Positions 1 through 7,108 of a stretch of DNA of 12,928 nucleotides are shown here, piece after piece (positions within the stretch are counted from its first letter, which is position 1; the number at the start of each line of letters is the position of its first letter). Source of the DNA: Promethearchaeota archaeon (GTDB taxonomy: Archaea > Asgardarchaeota > Lokiarchaeia > Sigyniarchaeales > Promethearchaeaceae); the NCBI GenBank assembly GCA_014729055.1, contig WJKO01000852.1, positions 1 through 12,928 on the forward strand. Reading direction: 5' to 3'. Below the pieces are notes generated by a model. It was not told the DNA's origin. It saw only the letters and a list, made by a program, of their open reading frames with translations, and ran no database searches. The translations under genes and the position numbers were made by a program.

Positions 1-800
1 AAGATGATTATGTCGTTTCCATTGTAATGTATATTAATGCTGATATTGAAGGTGCATTTTGTATATCCAGTGGAAAAGATATGGCTGTCTTTAAAGGAAA
101 TGGTTGGAGTGAAGAAATAGCGGAATTTTATAAGATACAAGACTATAAAGCATACCTTTGGCTTAGCCACAGCAGGTTTCCCACGAATACTCCAGGATGG
201 TGGGGCGGTGCACACCCATTCTCTATTCTGGATTGGGCTGTCGTGCATAACGGGGAAATAACATCATATGGAACGAATAAACGCTATTTAGAAACATTCG
301 GATATAAATGTACTTTGCTTACGGACACAGAAGTATTAGCATATCTGTTCGATCTGCTTGTGCGTCGTCATAAAATACCAGTACCTATCGCAACTATGGC
401 CTTTAATCCACCATTATATGAAAAAATTGATTTAATGCCAAAATCACTTCAACTTGCGCTTAAAAATATTCGAATTACCTATCGTTCGGCTATGGTTAAT
501 GGACCTTTCTCAATCATAGTGGGAAGATCCTTACCAAAACCTATGTTGATCGGCTTAACAGACAGAAAAAAGCTACGTCCGCAAGTTGCGGCTTTATCAG
601 ATGATGAAAACACGCTGTTTATTGCCAGTGAAGAAGCGGCAATGAAAAGTGTTGTTTTAGATTCTCGATTCAATGTTAATTATCATAAAGTATGGATGCC
701 GAGTTCTGGAACTCCTATTATTGGTATTATGAATGAGGGGCTTGTTAGAAAAGGCATTGAACGTCCTTTTGAAGGATATAATCTGGCAATTTCAGAATAG
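1..800 (+). CDS. Glutamate synthase glutaminase domain (class II amidotransferase, GltB1 type), 5' end off the window
   Basis: Hydrolyses glutamine and passes ammonia to the synthase subunit in the GOGAT reaction. The frame is open to the left edge (DDYVVSIV precedes the first internal Met at 27), so the gene is cut by the window and the N-terminal catalytic Cys is not visible. Counting from that Met, residues 48-62 (HSRFPTNTPGWWGG) and 73-77 (VHNGE) are the hallmark substrate-binding segments of archaeal GltB1. They are followed by the YGTNKRY stretch at 81-87 and the LTDTEV segment at 98-103. The C-terminal part (TDRKKLRP, then IASEEAA) is also typical of the amidotransferase fold. The stop codon TAG at 798-800 runs straight into the ribosome site of the next gene, so the three glt genes are one operon. 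The family call is very secure; only the 5' extent is unknown. Confidence 0.95.
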   Translation, partial: DDYVVSIVMYINADIEGAFCISSGKDMAVFKGNGWSEEIAEFYKIQDYKAYLWLSHSRFPTNTPGWWGGAHPFSILDWAVVHNGEITSYGTNKRYLETFGYKCTLLTDTEVLAYLFDLLVRRHKIPVPIATMAFNPPLYEKIDLMPKSLQLALKNIRITYRSAMVNGPFSIIVGRSLPKPMLIGLTDRKKLRPQVAALSDDENTLFIASEEAAMKSVVLDSRFNVNYHKVWMPSSGTPIIGIMNEGLVRKGIERPFEGYNLAISE

Positions 801-808
801 GAGGAGGA
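800..808 (+). promoter_or_regulatory. Shine-Dalgarno site of the glutamate synthase large domain gene
   Basis: A doubled GGAGGAGGA lies 4-7 nt before the ATG at 812 and shares its first G with the upstream TAG stop. It supports the 812 start and translational coupling with the glutaminase gene. Confidence 0.8.
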
Positions 809-811
809 AAA

Positions 812-2335
812 ATGAGTTTAAAACATATTATACCGTCAAAATTTAAAGTGTCCATTAATCAAGATTCATGTAAAAAATGTAAAAGATGTGTTACGCATTG
901 CTCGTATGGGTGCTTATCTTGGAATGGTTCAGAGATTGTATCGGATGATGATAAATGTGTAGCATGTCAAAGATGTGCACTATATTGTCCTGGATCCGCA
1001 ATCACTATTGAAGAAAACAAAACTCTAGTCTATCCACCACATGGGGGCTATCCGGCAAGAATACGCCGTATTATTCAATCCCAGTCTGGGACAGGAGGTG
1101 TTATGCTAAGTTCAACTGGTAATGATCTAGAATATAGAACTATATTCGATGATATTCTATTAGATGCGTGTCAAGTTACTAATCCGTCTATCGACCCTCT
1201 GAGAGAGCCAGTAGAGACCAAAGTCTTTTTAGGAAGGAAGCCAGAAAAATTAGAATTTCAAGTAGATCCGGTAAACCCCGAGAAAGTAGAATTGAAATCT
1301 GAATTTCCTCCTAATTTTGAAATGGAAATACCCGTAATGGTCGGACATATGAGCCTTGGATCCATTAGTTTCAATGCATGTAAAGCAATCTACCGAGCCG
1401 TCACAGAACTCGGAATCGTGGCTGGATCTGGGGAAGGTGGACTACATAAGGAATTTTATGAATATAAGAAAAACCTTATTCCCGAAGTTGCGTCGGGACG
1501 ATTCGGTGTAAATCTTGAATATCTCTTGGATACAGTCGCAGTTGAAATTAAAATAGGTCAAGGTGCAAAGCCAGGGCATGGTGGGCACTTGCCTGGAGAG
1601 AAGGTCAATAAACTCATTTCAACAACACGAATGATACCTAAAGGTTCGGATGCGTTGAGTCCTTATCCGCATCATGATATTTATTCTATTGAGGATCTTG
1701 CCCAATTAATTGCGGCATTAAAAGAGACCACTCGATATAGAGTGCCAATTGGTGTCAAGATCGCCGCCGTTCATAATGTTGCCCCAATAGCATCAGGAAT
1801 TGTGCGGGCGGGTGCAGATTTTCTGACTTTAGATGGTTTTAGAGGAAGTACTGGCGCTGCCCCGAGAATTATACGAGATCATGCAGGCATACCTATTGAA
1901 GTGGCAATTGCATCTGTTGATGAAAGACTACGGGAAGAAGGATTACGCGAGAAAGTTACGATAATTGCTGGGGGGAGCATCAGATATTCGGCAGATTTAA
2001 TAAAAGCAATCGCTTTGGGTGCCGATATAGGGATGTGTTCAATGCCTGTTTTAGTAGCAATGGGATGTAGAATGTGCCAACAATGTCATCGCGGTTTATG
2101 TAGTTGGGGCATTGCTACCCAGAAAGATCATCTGGTCAAACGACTTGATGTAGATGTAGCCACCAGAAGATTTATAAATCTATTCCATGCATGGAAAGAG
2201 GAATTAAAAGAAATCTTAGGCGCTATGGGGATAGATTCTGTTGAAAGCTTGAGGGGAAATAGGGATCGATTAAGATATATAGGACCAAATCCTCGTATTG
2301 CAGATATATTGGATATAAAACATGTAGGAGAATGA
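812..2335 (+). CDS. gltB: Glutamate synthase, ferredoxin plus FMN synthase domain (archaeal GltB2 type)
   Basis: Core subunit of glutamate synthase: makes glutamate from 2-oxoglutarate and glutamine-derived ammonia with FMN and Fe-S clusters, in the cytoplasm. The 507-residue protein starts with a two-cluster ferredoxin domain: Cys 20, 23, 26, 30 and Cys 49, 52, 55, 59. A TIM-barrel FMN domain follows from about residue 95. It has the conserved GQGAKPGHGGHLPG segment (251-264), the VKIAAVHNV strand (317-325), LDGFRGSTGAAP (342-353) and AGGSIR (388-393). The [3Fe-4S] ligands are Cys 421, 427 and 432, spaced C-x5-C-x4-C as in GOGAT. The built-in ferredoxin domain is typical of archaeal enzymes and suggests electron delivery by a ferredoxin-like partner. 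No NADPH-oxidising GltD subunit is visible here. The protein is complete, with no missing ligands. Confidence 0.97.
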   Translation: MSLKHIIPSKFKVSINQDSCKKCKRCVTHCSYGCLSWNGSEIVSDDDKCVACQRCALYCPGSAITIEENKTLVYPPHGGYPARIRRIIQSQSGTGGVMLSSTGNDLEYRTIFDDILLDACQVTNPSIDPLREPVETKVFLGRKPEKLEFQVDPVNPEKVELKSEFPPNFEMEIPVMVGHMSLGSISFNACKAIYRAVTELGIVAGSGEGGLHKEFYEYKKNLIPEVASGRFGVNLEYLLDTVAVEIKIGQGAKPGHGGHLPGEKVNKLISTTRMIPKGSDALSPYPHHDIYSIEDLAQLIAALKETTRYRVPIGVKIAAVHNVAPIASGIVRAGADFLTLDGFRGSTGAAPRIIRDHAGIPIEVAIASVDERLREEGLREKVTIIAGGSIRYSADLIKAIALGADIGMCSMPVLVAMGCRMCQQCHRGLCSWGIATQKDHLVKRLDVDVATRRFINLFHAWKEELKEILGAMGIDSVESLRGNRDRLRYIGPNPRIADILDIKHVGE

Positions 2336-2344
2336 TGTGAAAAA

Positions 2345-3160
2345 ATGAAAGCTCTTGAAATGCCCTTTAAGGCAGATGAAGCTGTTAGAATAAATGCTAT
2401 TGAGAATGATACGCCTTTATCATATAAGAAATTGAATCAATTAATCCATGATGAGATCGAAAAAGGAAATAAGCGCATTATTTTGGACAATGTTGCAGGT
2501 CAAAGATTTATAGGTGCAGCGTTACACGGCGATATAAAAATATATATCAACGGCGTTCCGGGTAATGATCTTGGTATTTTTATGGATGGACCAAAAATAT
2601 ATGTTAACGGTAACTCTGAAGATCAAGTTGGGAATACGATGAATAGTGGCAAAATAGTAATTAATGGAAATACCGGAGATGTGACGGGTTTAAGTGCCCG
2701 TGGCGGTGAAATTTTCATAAAAGGCAGTGTAGGGTATCGTGTAGGTATTCATGTTAAGGAGTACAAGGGAAAAATGCCGAAACTGGTGATTGGAGGGGTA
2801 TGTAAAGAATATTTTGGTGAGTATATGGCTGGAGGGATGTTAATTGTCCTCGGACTTAAAATATCTGATAATACAATAGAAGAAATTGACGATCAAAAAT
2901 ATGGTAACTGTCTTGGTTCTGGAATCCATGGTGGTTCTATATTTATAAGAACTGAAGACGTGCCTGAACATATGTTGGGAATAGGTGCTAAGGTAATAGA
3001 TTTAACGGAAAAAGATAATAAGAGAATACAACCATATATTGAGGAATTCTGTACATATTTCGGAGTAAAAGAAGAAATAATATGGAAAAAGTCGTTTAAA
3101 AAAATTGTACCCGCATCCAAACGCCCATATGGATCAAACTATTGTATAGATCTTGTCTAA
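2345..3160 (+). CDS. Glutamate synthase GXGXG domain subunit (GltB3 type)
   Basis: This is the C-terminal structural domain of bacterial GltB, encoded as its own polypeptide in archaea. A short N-terminal segment (residues 1-50) leads into a right-handed beta-helix made of repeated Gly-rich turns from about residue 60 to 215, such as INGVPGNDLG, VNGNSEDQVG, INGNTGDVTG and IKGSVGYRVG. It presumably supports the ammonia channel and packs on the FMN domain. The start at 2345 lies 9 nt after the stop of the preceding gene, within the same operon. There is no strong GGAGG directly before it; GGAGAATGATGTGA overlaps the previous stop and may serve. At 271 residues, the length fits the stand-alone archaeal form. 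The gene converges on the TFB gene with only 38 bp between the two stops. Confidence 0.93.
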   Translation: MKALEMPFKADEAVRINAIENDTPLSYKKLNQLIHDEIEKGNKRIILDNVAGQRFIGAALHGDIKIYINGVPGNDLGIFMDGPKIYVNGNSEDQVGNTMNSGKIVINGNTGDVTGLSARGGEIFIKGSVGYRVGIHVKEYKGKMPKLVIGGVCKEYFGEYMAGGMLIVLGLKISDNTIEEIDDQKYGNCLGSGIHGGSIFIRTEDVPEHMLGIGAKVIDLTEKDNKRIQPYIEEFCTYFGVKEEIIWKKSFKKIVPASKRPYGSNYCIDLV

Positions 3161-3198
3161 ATCTGTTTGATTATTAAATATATCTCTTTTATAATTCA

Positions 3199-4071
3199 TT
3201 AGAAATTATTAATTGTGATTCCTTTCTGATATCGCTTGAGTTCTTTATATCTCGATCTTAGTGTCACATCAGATATATTCAATGCACGTGCAACATTTCT
3301 TTGACTTATATGTTCATTATTCTTCATACAAGCTAAATATAGGGCTGCAGCAATAATTCCTTTTGGAGTCTTTCCAGACATATCGATATTCTTTTCATAT
3401 ATTCTCACAAGTTCATATGCTATTTTTCTTGTCTTATGACTTATGTGTAATTTTTGGGCGTATCCGCTGATTAATGCTAATGGATCCACTGGATTTAGTT
3501 TAATATGTAGATTTTTAACAAGCTTTCTGCAACATGCGTTGAGTTCTTCTTCGGATGACTGAATAACTTTGAGAATATCTTCCCGAGTTCTTGGTTTGTT
3601 TTGCATTCTACAAGATAGAAATAAACATGCTGCAGTAATGCTTTTTATTGATCGACCTAATATGAGGTTTGAATCACGTGCCTTAATGTAAAAGCGATGG
3701 GCGGTTTTCAAGACATTTTCTGGAATGCTCAAAATTGATCCAATTCTCTTTAATTCGTATTTACAAATAAGTTGGCTCTTAGTTTTCCAATCTAACCTTT
3801 TATCCAGTTTAAATGCCCGCTTCAGCTTTTGGGGGACTGTTTTGCCTTTCCTTGATAATGCCTGTAGATTTTGTAGTTCATCAATAGATATCGAGGGATG
3901 GCTTGGATCAAAGTTATGTTCTGTAATAACTAATCCACAATTGGCACAAATTCTATCCCCTGTTGTTTTATCCCATACTATACACTTTGAGAAGCATTCA
4001 GGACACGAAAAGCTATTTCTAATATAATTTCCACTAAAATTAACCTTTTGTTTGCTCACACAATCTAACAA
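3199..4071 (-). CDS. tfb: Transcription factor B (TFIIB-like) paralogue with unusual B-reader
   Basis: Basal initiation factor that bridges TBP-DNA and RNA polymerase. I chose the TTG at 4071, giving 290 residues, because GGAGGA sits 6 nt upstream; a longer frame opens at TTG 4089 but contains that site. In this numbering the zinc ribbon uses Cys 23, 26, 42 and 45 (CPEC and CANC). Two cyclin-like repeats follow: about 99-191 (GRSIKSITAACLFLSCR core) and 197-284 (TPKGIIAAALYLACM core, ending in a helix-turn-helix NVARALNISDVTLRSRYKEL). The segment between ribbon and repeats lacks the GPEWRAF-like motif usual in archaeal TFB; it reads ITEHNFDPSHPSISIDE. That suggests a specialised or alternative TFB, with a main TFB elsewhere. 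The TFB family call is secure; the paralogue role is inference. Confidence 0.9.
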   Translation of the reverse strand: MLDCVSKQKVNFSGNYIRNSFSCPECFSKCIVWDKTTGDRICANCGLVITEHNFDPSHPSISIDELQNLQALSRKGKTVPQKLKRAFKLDKRLDWKTKSQLICKYELKRIGSILSIPENVLKTAHRFYIKARDSNLILGRSIKSITAACLFLSCRMQNKPRTREDILKVIQSSEEELNACCRKLVKNLHIKLNPVDPLALISGYAQKLHISHKTRKIAYELVRIYEKNIDMSGKTPKGIIAAALYLACMKNNEHISQRNVARALNISDVTLRSRYKELKRYQKGITINNF

Positions 4072-4077
4072 TTTAAT

Positions 4078-4083
4078 TCCTCC
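4078..4083 (-). promoter_or_regulatory. Shine-Dalgarno site deciding the TTG start of TFB
   Basis: On the minus strand GGAGGA is followed by ATTAAA and then TTG (4071-4069). The 6-nt spacing is ideal and makes the in-frame TTG at 4089, upstream of this site, an unlikely start. Confidence 0.65.
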
Positions 4084-4273
4084 GAACAAGTATCTTTTCT
4101 TTACAACAATATTAAAGATTTTTTGCTTAACAATCTTAATAATCTTAACATTAAGTAGAATGAAGGTATATCTGAAATATTAGCGAATGCTGTCTTAAAC
4201 AAGCTTATATATCTGAAAAATACTCATAATAGCAAAATAATATTAAATCAAAAAGAAAAAAAATAACGAGATT
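4084..4273. other. AT-rich spacer between the NrdD homologue and TFB
   Basis: No ORF of note. The spacer holds a tandem AATCTTAA repeat (4132-4139 and 4141-4148) and two copies of TATATCTGAA (4167-4176 and 4208-4217). Read on the minus strand the second copy gives GATATATAAG, a possible TATA element for TFB. That would imply a leader of roughly 110 nt, so the assignment is weak. Confidence 0.3.
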
Positions 4274-6397
4274 TTATAATGATAGCTTTTTTCGGTCTTC
4301 GAATTCTTGTCTTTTTCCAGCATTCCATAACTCTAACGTAGTGTAATAATCCGTGATCTTGGACAAATTCTTAAGATAGTCATTATTTCCGCAATTTTTA
4401 CACGAATTTACAATGCCTTTCTGGAATGTGTTGCATTTAAAACACAAAGAAAAATCAAAATTATAGCAGAATTTAGACAATCCGCTATTCAATAACTTTA
4501 CAGTCGTATGTCTGAAATTACTTGCAATATTATTATTTTCATCTTCATTGAGCCATATAGGCATAGAACAATTATTCTGAAGTCGATCTGCAAAATCTTT
4601 ATGTATCTGAATTCTTCGATCTAAACTAATATCTGCTTTATAGTTAACATGACTTGCTGGAGTATAGTAAACACCGCCCGAATGTTTATTTCCATTTAAT
4701 ATTGATTCTGATTTCTTTTTATAATGAGTATGATCCAAAGCAGCAAATCTATACGTTGCAAATTCAGCTGGCTGTTCCCAAAGTGTAAAGAATGATTTTT
4801 GATTACTTGAATATTCTTTACAGAGATCAAGCATATAATTTAGTATTTCACGCCCAAACTTGACGGCGGTTTGGTCTTCGTGAAGTTCATAACCAGTGGA
4901 TGCTTTAGCCATTTCATTTAAACCGACATAACCGAAAACTAAAGCTTGTCTTTTTAGATTTAATATAGGTTCTCCATCGATTTCTCCCGAACACAATAAA
5001 AGACGCTTTTTTTCCAGCAGTCTTTGTATTACTTTTTGTTTTATTAGAAGAATATCCCTAATACATTCCATTTTTTTATTCAGATGTTCTTTGATTTTAT
5101 CCAGATCGCTTGATGCTTCATAAACAATACGGGGCAAGTTGATAGAAACACTCTGTAATGCACCAATATTAATATAGTGTTTTTTCCAATTCATTAGATC
5201 TTTACTATCTATTTCATTCAAATATGCTTCTTTATACTTGTTATTAAAGAAATTACCGAGATAATTATCAGCATTCATCCACGAGACATCACTATTGATA
5301 AAAATGGGTGTGCCCATCTTTGCAGATTCTTCAAATATTAATGAATTAAAATCGTTATCTTGAGCCATGCTGGAATTTAAAATGACTTTATGCTTTGGAA
5401 ATGCAAAAAATTTACCTCTAGCATCTCCCTTTGCGTATACCTCCGATAGCGCATTGAAGAACAAATTACATTCGTCTTGAAAGTCACCATATTTACCGAC
5501 TATATGCCCTTTAGGACCAATTGCATCTATATCTGTTAATATTGTAGGGATTTTTGGTGTTGTAACAATAGATGTGATGGGAATATGAGATCCGCGGGAT
5601 ATATATTGCTGATTTGTTTCAAAAATGAAAACTTGCGCCAATTGTTTTATTTCTTCGTAATCTAATCCTTTTAAATAGGGAGCTATAAATGTATTAAAGA
5701 AAAGATAGCTCTGTTCTCCCGCAAATTCTGAATGGGCAAACCCTAACCACTTACATGCGTGCATAATTGCAGTTGTAGCTTTCTTGGCGGGTTTCGCAAC
5801 AGTAAAGTTCAGAAAACTCATCGGCGGTAATCCATGTTCTAAAATCAAACGTAAATCCCAAGATTGTGCAAATGGACGCATATCAAAATAGCGAAGAGAA
5901 TGAATATGTATATCTCCTGATAGATGACATCGTGCTTGATCGTTTTTCAACAGTTTTAATAAGGTAAATTCAGAAGCTAATTGTCCCGATGCCCATCGAT
6001 GTATATTTTCGGGGGCTGTATATTCTGCTGCACGTTCGTTATATTTTGATTCCAATAATTCCTCATAATCATGTATAGGCATTCCAATTCGTGTAAACTT
6101 CTTTCTTTCATCTTCAAAATTCAATTCACTCAATGCGGAACAGACTAATTCTCGAATATGTGGTCCAGAAAGGAATTTTATACCTGAAGCGATTATTCTC
6201 CTAACTACTAGTTCCGTAACCTTTTTTGCTTCTTTACGGGGCAATCCTGCCTCCTTAACCATTGAATCCATTATATTAACTGGATTGAACTTTCTAACAT
6301 CTCCTGTGCTTACGAAAACCTCTGGTAATAACTTACTAATATATTCTGCATTATCTAATTTAGCGTTAAGTTCATCATCATTCTTTTCTTCGCTCAT
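4274..6397 (-). CDS. nrdD: Class III (anaerobic) ribonucleotide reductase NrdD homologue, apparently radical-dead
   Basis: The 707-residue frame is intact and clearly NrdD-like. An ATP-cone spans about 26-115. It is followed by SGDIHIHSLRYF (159-171), AKPAKKATTAIMHACK (201-216), GTPIF (362-366), SINLPRIVYEA (418-428), GVYYTPASHV (575-584), a four-Cys zinc site (C652, C655, C666, C669) and the closing WNAGKRQEFEDRK (691-703). Active NrdD reduces NTPs using a glycyl radical and a thiyl radical. Here the position of the radical glycine (family consensus V-T-G-Y or similar) is Asp683 (ITDYY). The loop between GTPIF and SINLPR, where the thiyl Cys normally sits in a CC pair, has no cysteine. The RPFCQ-type cysteine is Ala177. 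No NrdG activase gene is adjacent. I infer a non-catalytic paralogue, perhaps nucleotide-binding, or a recently inactivated gene. Family certain; function open. Confidence 0.88.
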   Translation of the reverse strand: MSEEKNDDELNAKLDNAEYISKLLPEVFVSTGDVRKFNPVNIMDSMVKEAGLPRKEAKKVTELVVRRIIASGIKFLSGPHIRELVCSALSELNFEDERKKFTRIGMPIHDYEELLESKYNERAAEYTAPENIHRWASGQLASEFTLLKLLKNDQARCHLSGDIHIHSLRYFDMRPFAQSWDLRLILEHGLPPMSFLNFTVAKPAKKATTAIMHACKWLGFAHSEFAGEQSYLFFNTFIAPYLKGLDYEEIKQLAQVFIFETNQQYISRGSHIPITSIVTTPKIPTILTDIDAIGPKGHIVGKYGDFQDECNLFFNALSEVYAKGDARGKFFAFPKHKVILNSSMAQDNDFNSLIFEESAKMGTPIFINSDVSWMNADNYLGNFFNNKYKEAYLNEIDSKDLMNWKKHYINIGALQSVSINLPRIVYEASSDLDKIKEHLNKKMECIRDILLIKQKVIQRLLEKKRLLLCSGEIDGEPILNLKRQALVFGYVGLNEMAKASTGYELHEDQTAVKFGREILNYMLDLCKEYSSNQKSFFTLWEQPAEFATYRFAALDHTHYKKKSESILNGNKHSGGVYYTPASHVNYKADISLDRRIQIHKDFADRLQNNCSMPIWLNEDENNNIASNFRHTTVKLLNSGLSKFCYNFDFSLCFKCNTFQKGIVNSCKNCGNNDYLKNLSKITDYYTTLELWNAGKRQEFEDRKKLSL

Positions 6398-6653
6398 TCT
6401 TATATCACTTAAGAAGATTTCTCAACGGCTAAAGTGTAAATCAATATATGTTTTGTCGGTTTCAACGAAAATTATATTAGATTTTCACTATAACCTATCA
6501 GTATAGAAATGTATGATAGAAACCATTAAAAAAATTTCTATTTACTGAAAAACATTTTTTTTTATTCAAAACATACGCTCATACTTTAAAAACACGAAAA
6601 AAAATTTTCAGAAAATGGATACAAAAATAGATTATATTTTCCTTGTAATCTCC
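6398..6653. other. AT-rich intergenic spacer upstream of the NrdD homologue
   Basis: No supportable gene. Read on the minus strand, AAACATATATTG (about 6443-6454) would place a transcription start near 6425, some 25-30 nt before the ATG at 6397; this is a plausible but unproven promoter. AAGTGAT precedes the ATG and weakly matches the GGTGAT end of the anti-SD complement. Homopolymeric A and T tracts at 6526-6606 may serve as the terminator zone of the membrane protein gene that ends at 6654. Confidence 0.3.
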
Positions 6654-7034
6654 TTACCAAGGAATGGGAAATCCAAATCCCATGGCGCAAATAGCGATTA
6701 CACTTATCATCGCAGAACTGATGATTAAATTACGAAAAGCTATCTGTTTTCTTGCAGGTGTTTCTTTAATTTGAGCGGCAGTACCAAAACACAGCCCAGA
6801 ATGTGAAGCAAAAATTATAGCTAGCCCCAATTTATTAATTGAGAATTCTGCGTAGATTCCTGTCATAATTCCGTCATAATCTCCAAGAACGAGCGCTTGA
6901 GTTAAAATGAGCCCGAATACACCAACAAGTAATACAGCATTTGTCCATGCAATATATCTTAACAACTTTACCAACTTGGTATCTCTTTGCTGACCGTGTT
7001 GAGATTTTACCGATCGTATTGTTTTACCTGACAA
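6654..7034 (-). CDS. Small membrane protein of unknown function, three predicted helices
   Basis: I do not recognise the family. The 126-residue product begins with a basic, polar stretch (about 1-26) and then has three hydrophobic segments, about 27-52, 68-88 and 97-123. The last is followed by a short GFPIPW end, so the C-terminus lies at the membrane surface. The only possible start upstream of the first helix is TTG at 7034: an in-frame stop lies at 7062-7064 and the next ATG comes after helix 1. GAGG lies about 11 nt before the TTG, a loose but usable ribosome site. It follows NAC on the same strand with a 74-nt gap and may be co-transcribed. Small residues such as GLCFGTAA in helix 2 suggest close helix packing. 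There is no signal peptide cleavage site or catalytic motif. It could be a membrane subunit or an archaeal conserved hypothetical. Confidence 0.65.
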   Translation of the reverse strand: MSGKTIRSVKSQHGQQRDTKLVKLLRYIAWTNAVLLVGVFGLILTQALVLGDYDGIMTGIYAEFSINKLGLAIIFASHSGLCFGTAAQIKETPARKQIAFRNLIISSAMISVIAICAMGFGFPIPW

Positions 7035-7108
7035 TGGAATATACGCCTCAAAGTGAATATTTTAGTTTTTCTAATTTCTTATTGTTCTTATTATTTTGCA
7101 ATTTCAAT

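Noticed and set aside
3725..4027. Plus-strand 100-codon ORF opposite TFB
   Set aside because: Lies wholly within the TFB coding region in antisense, with no ribosome site and no recognisable domain.
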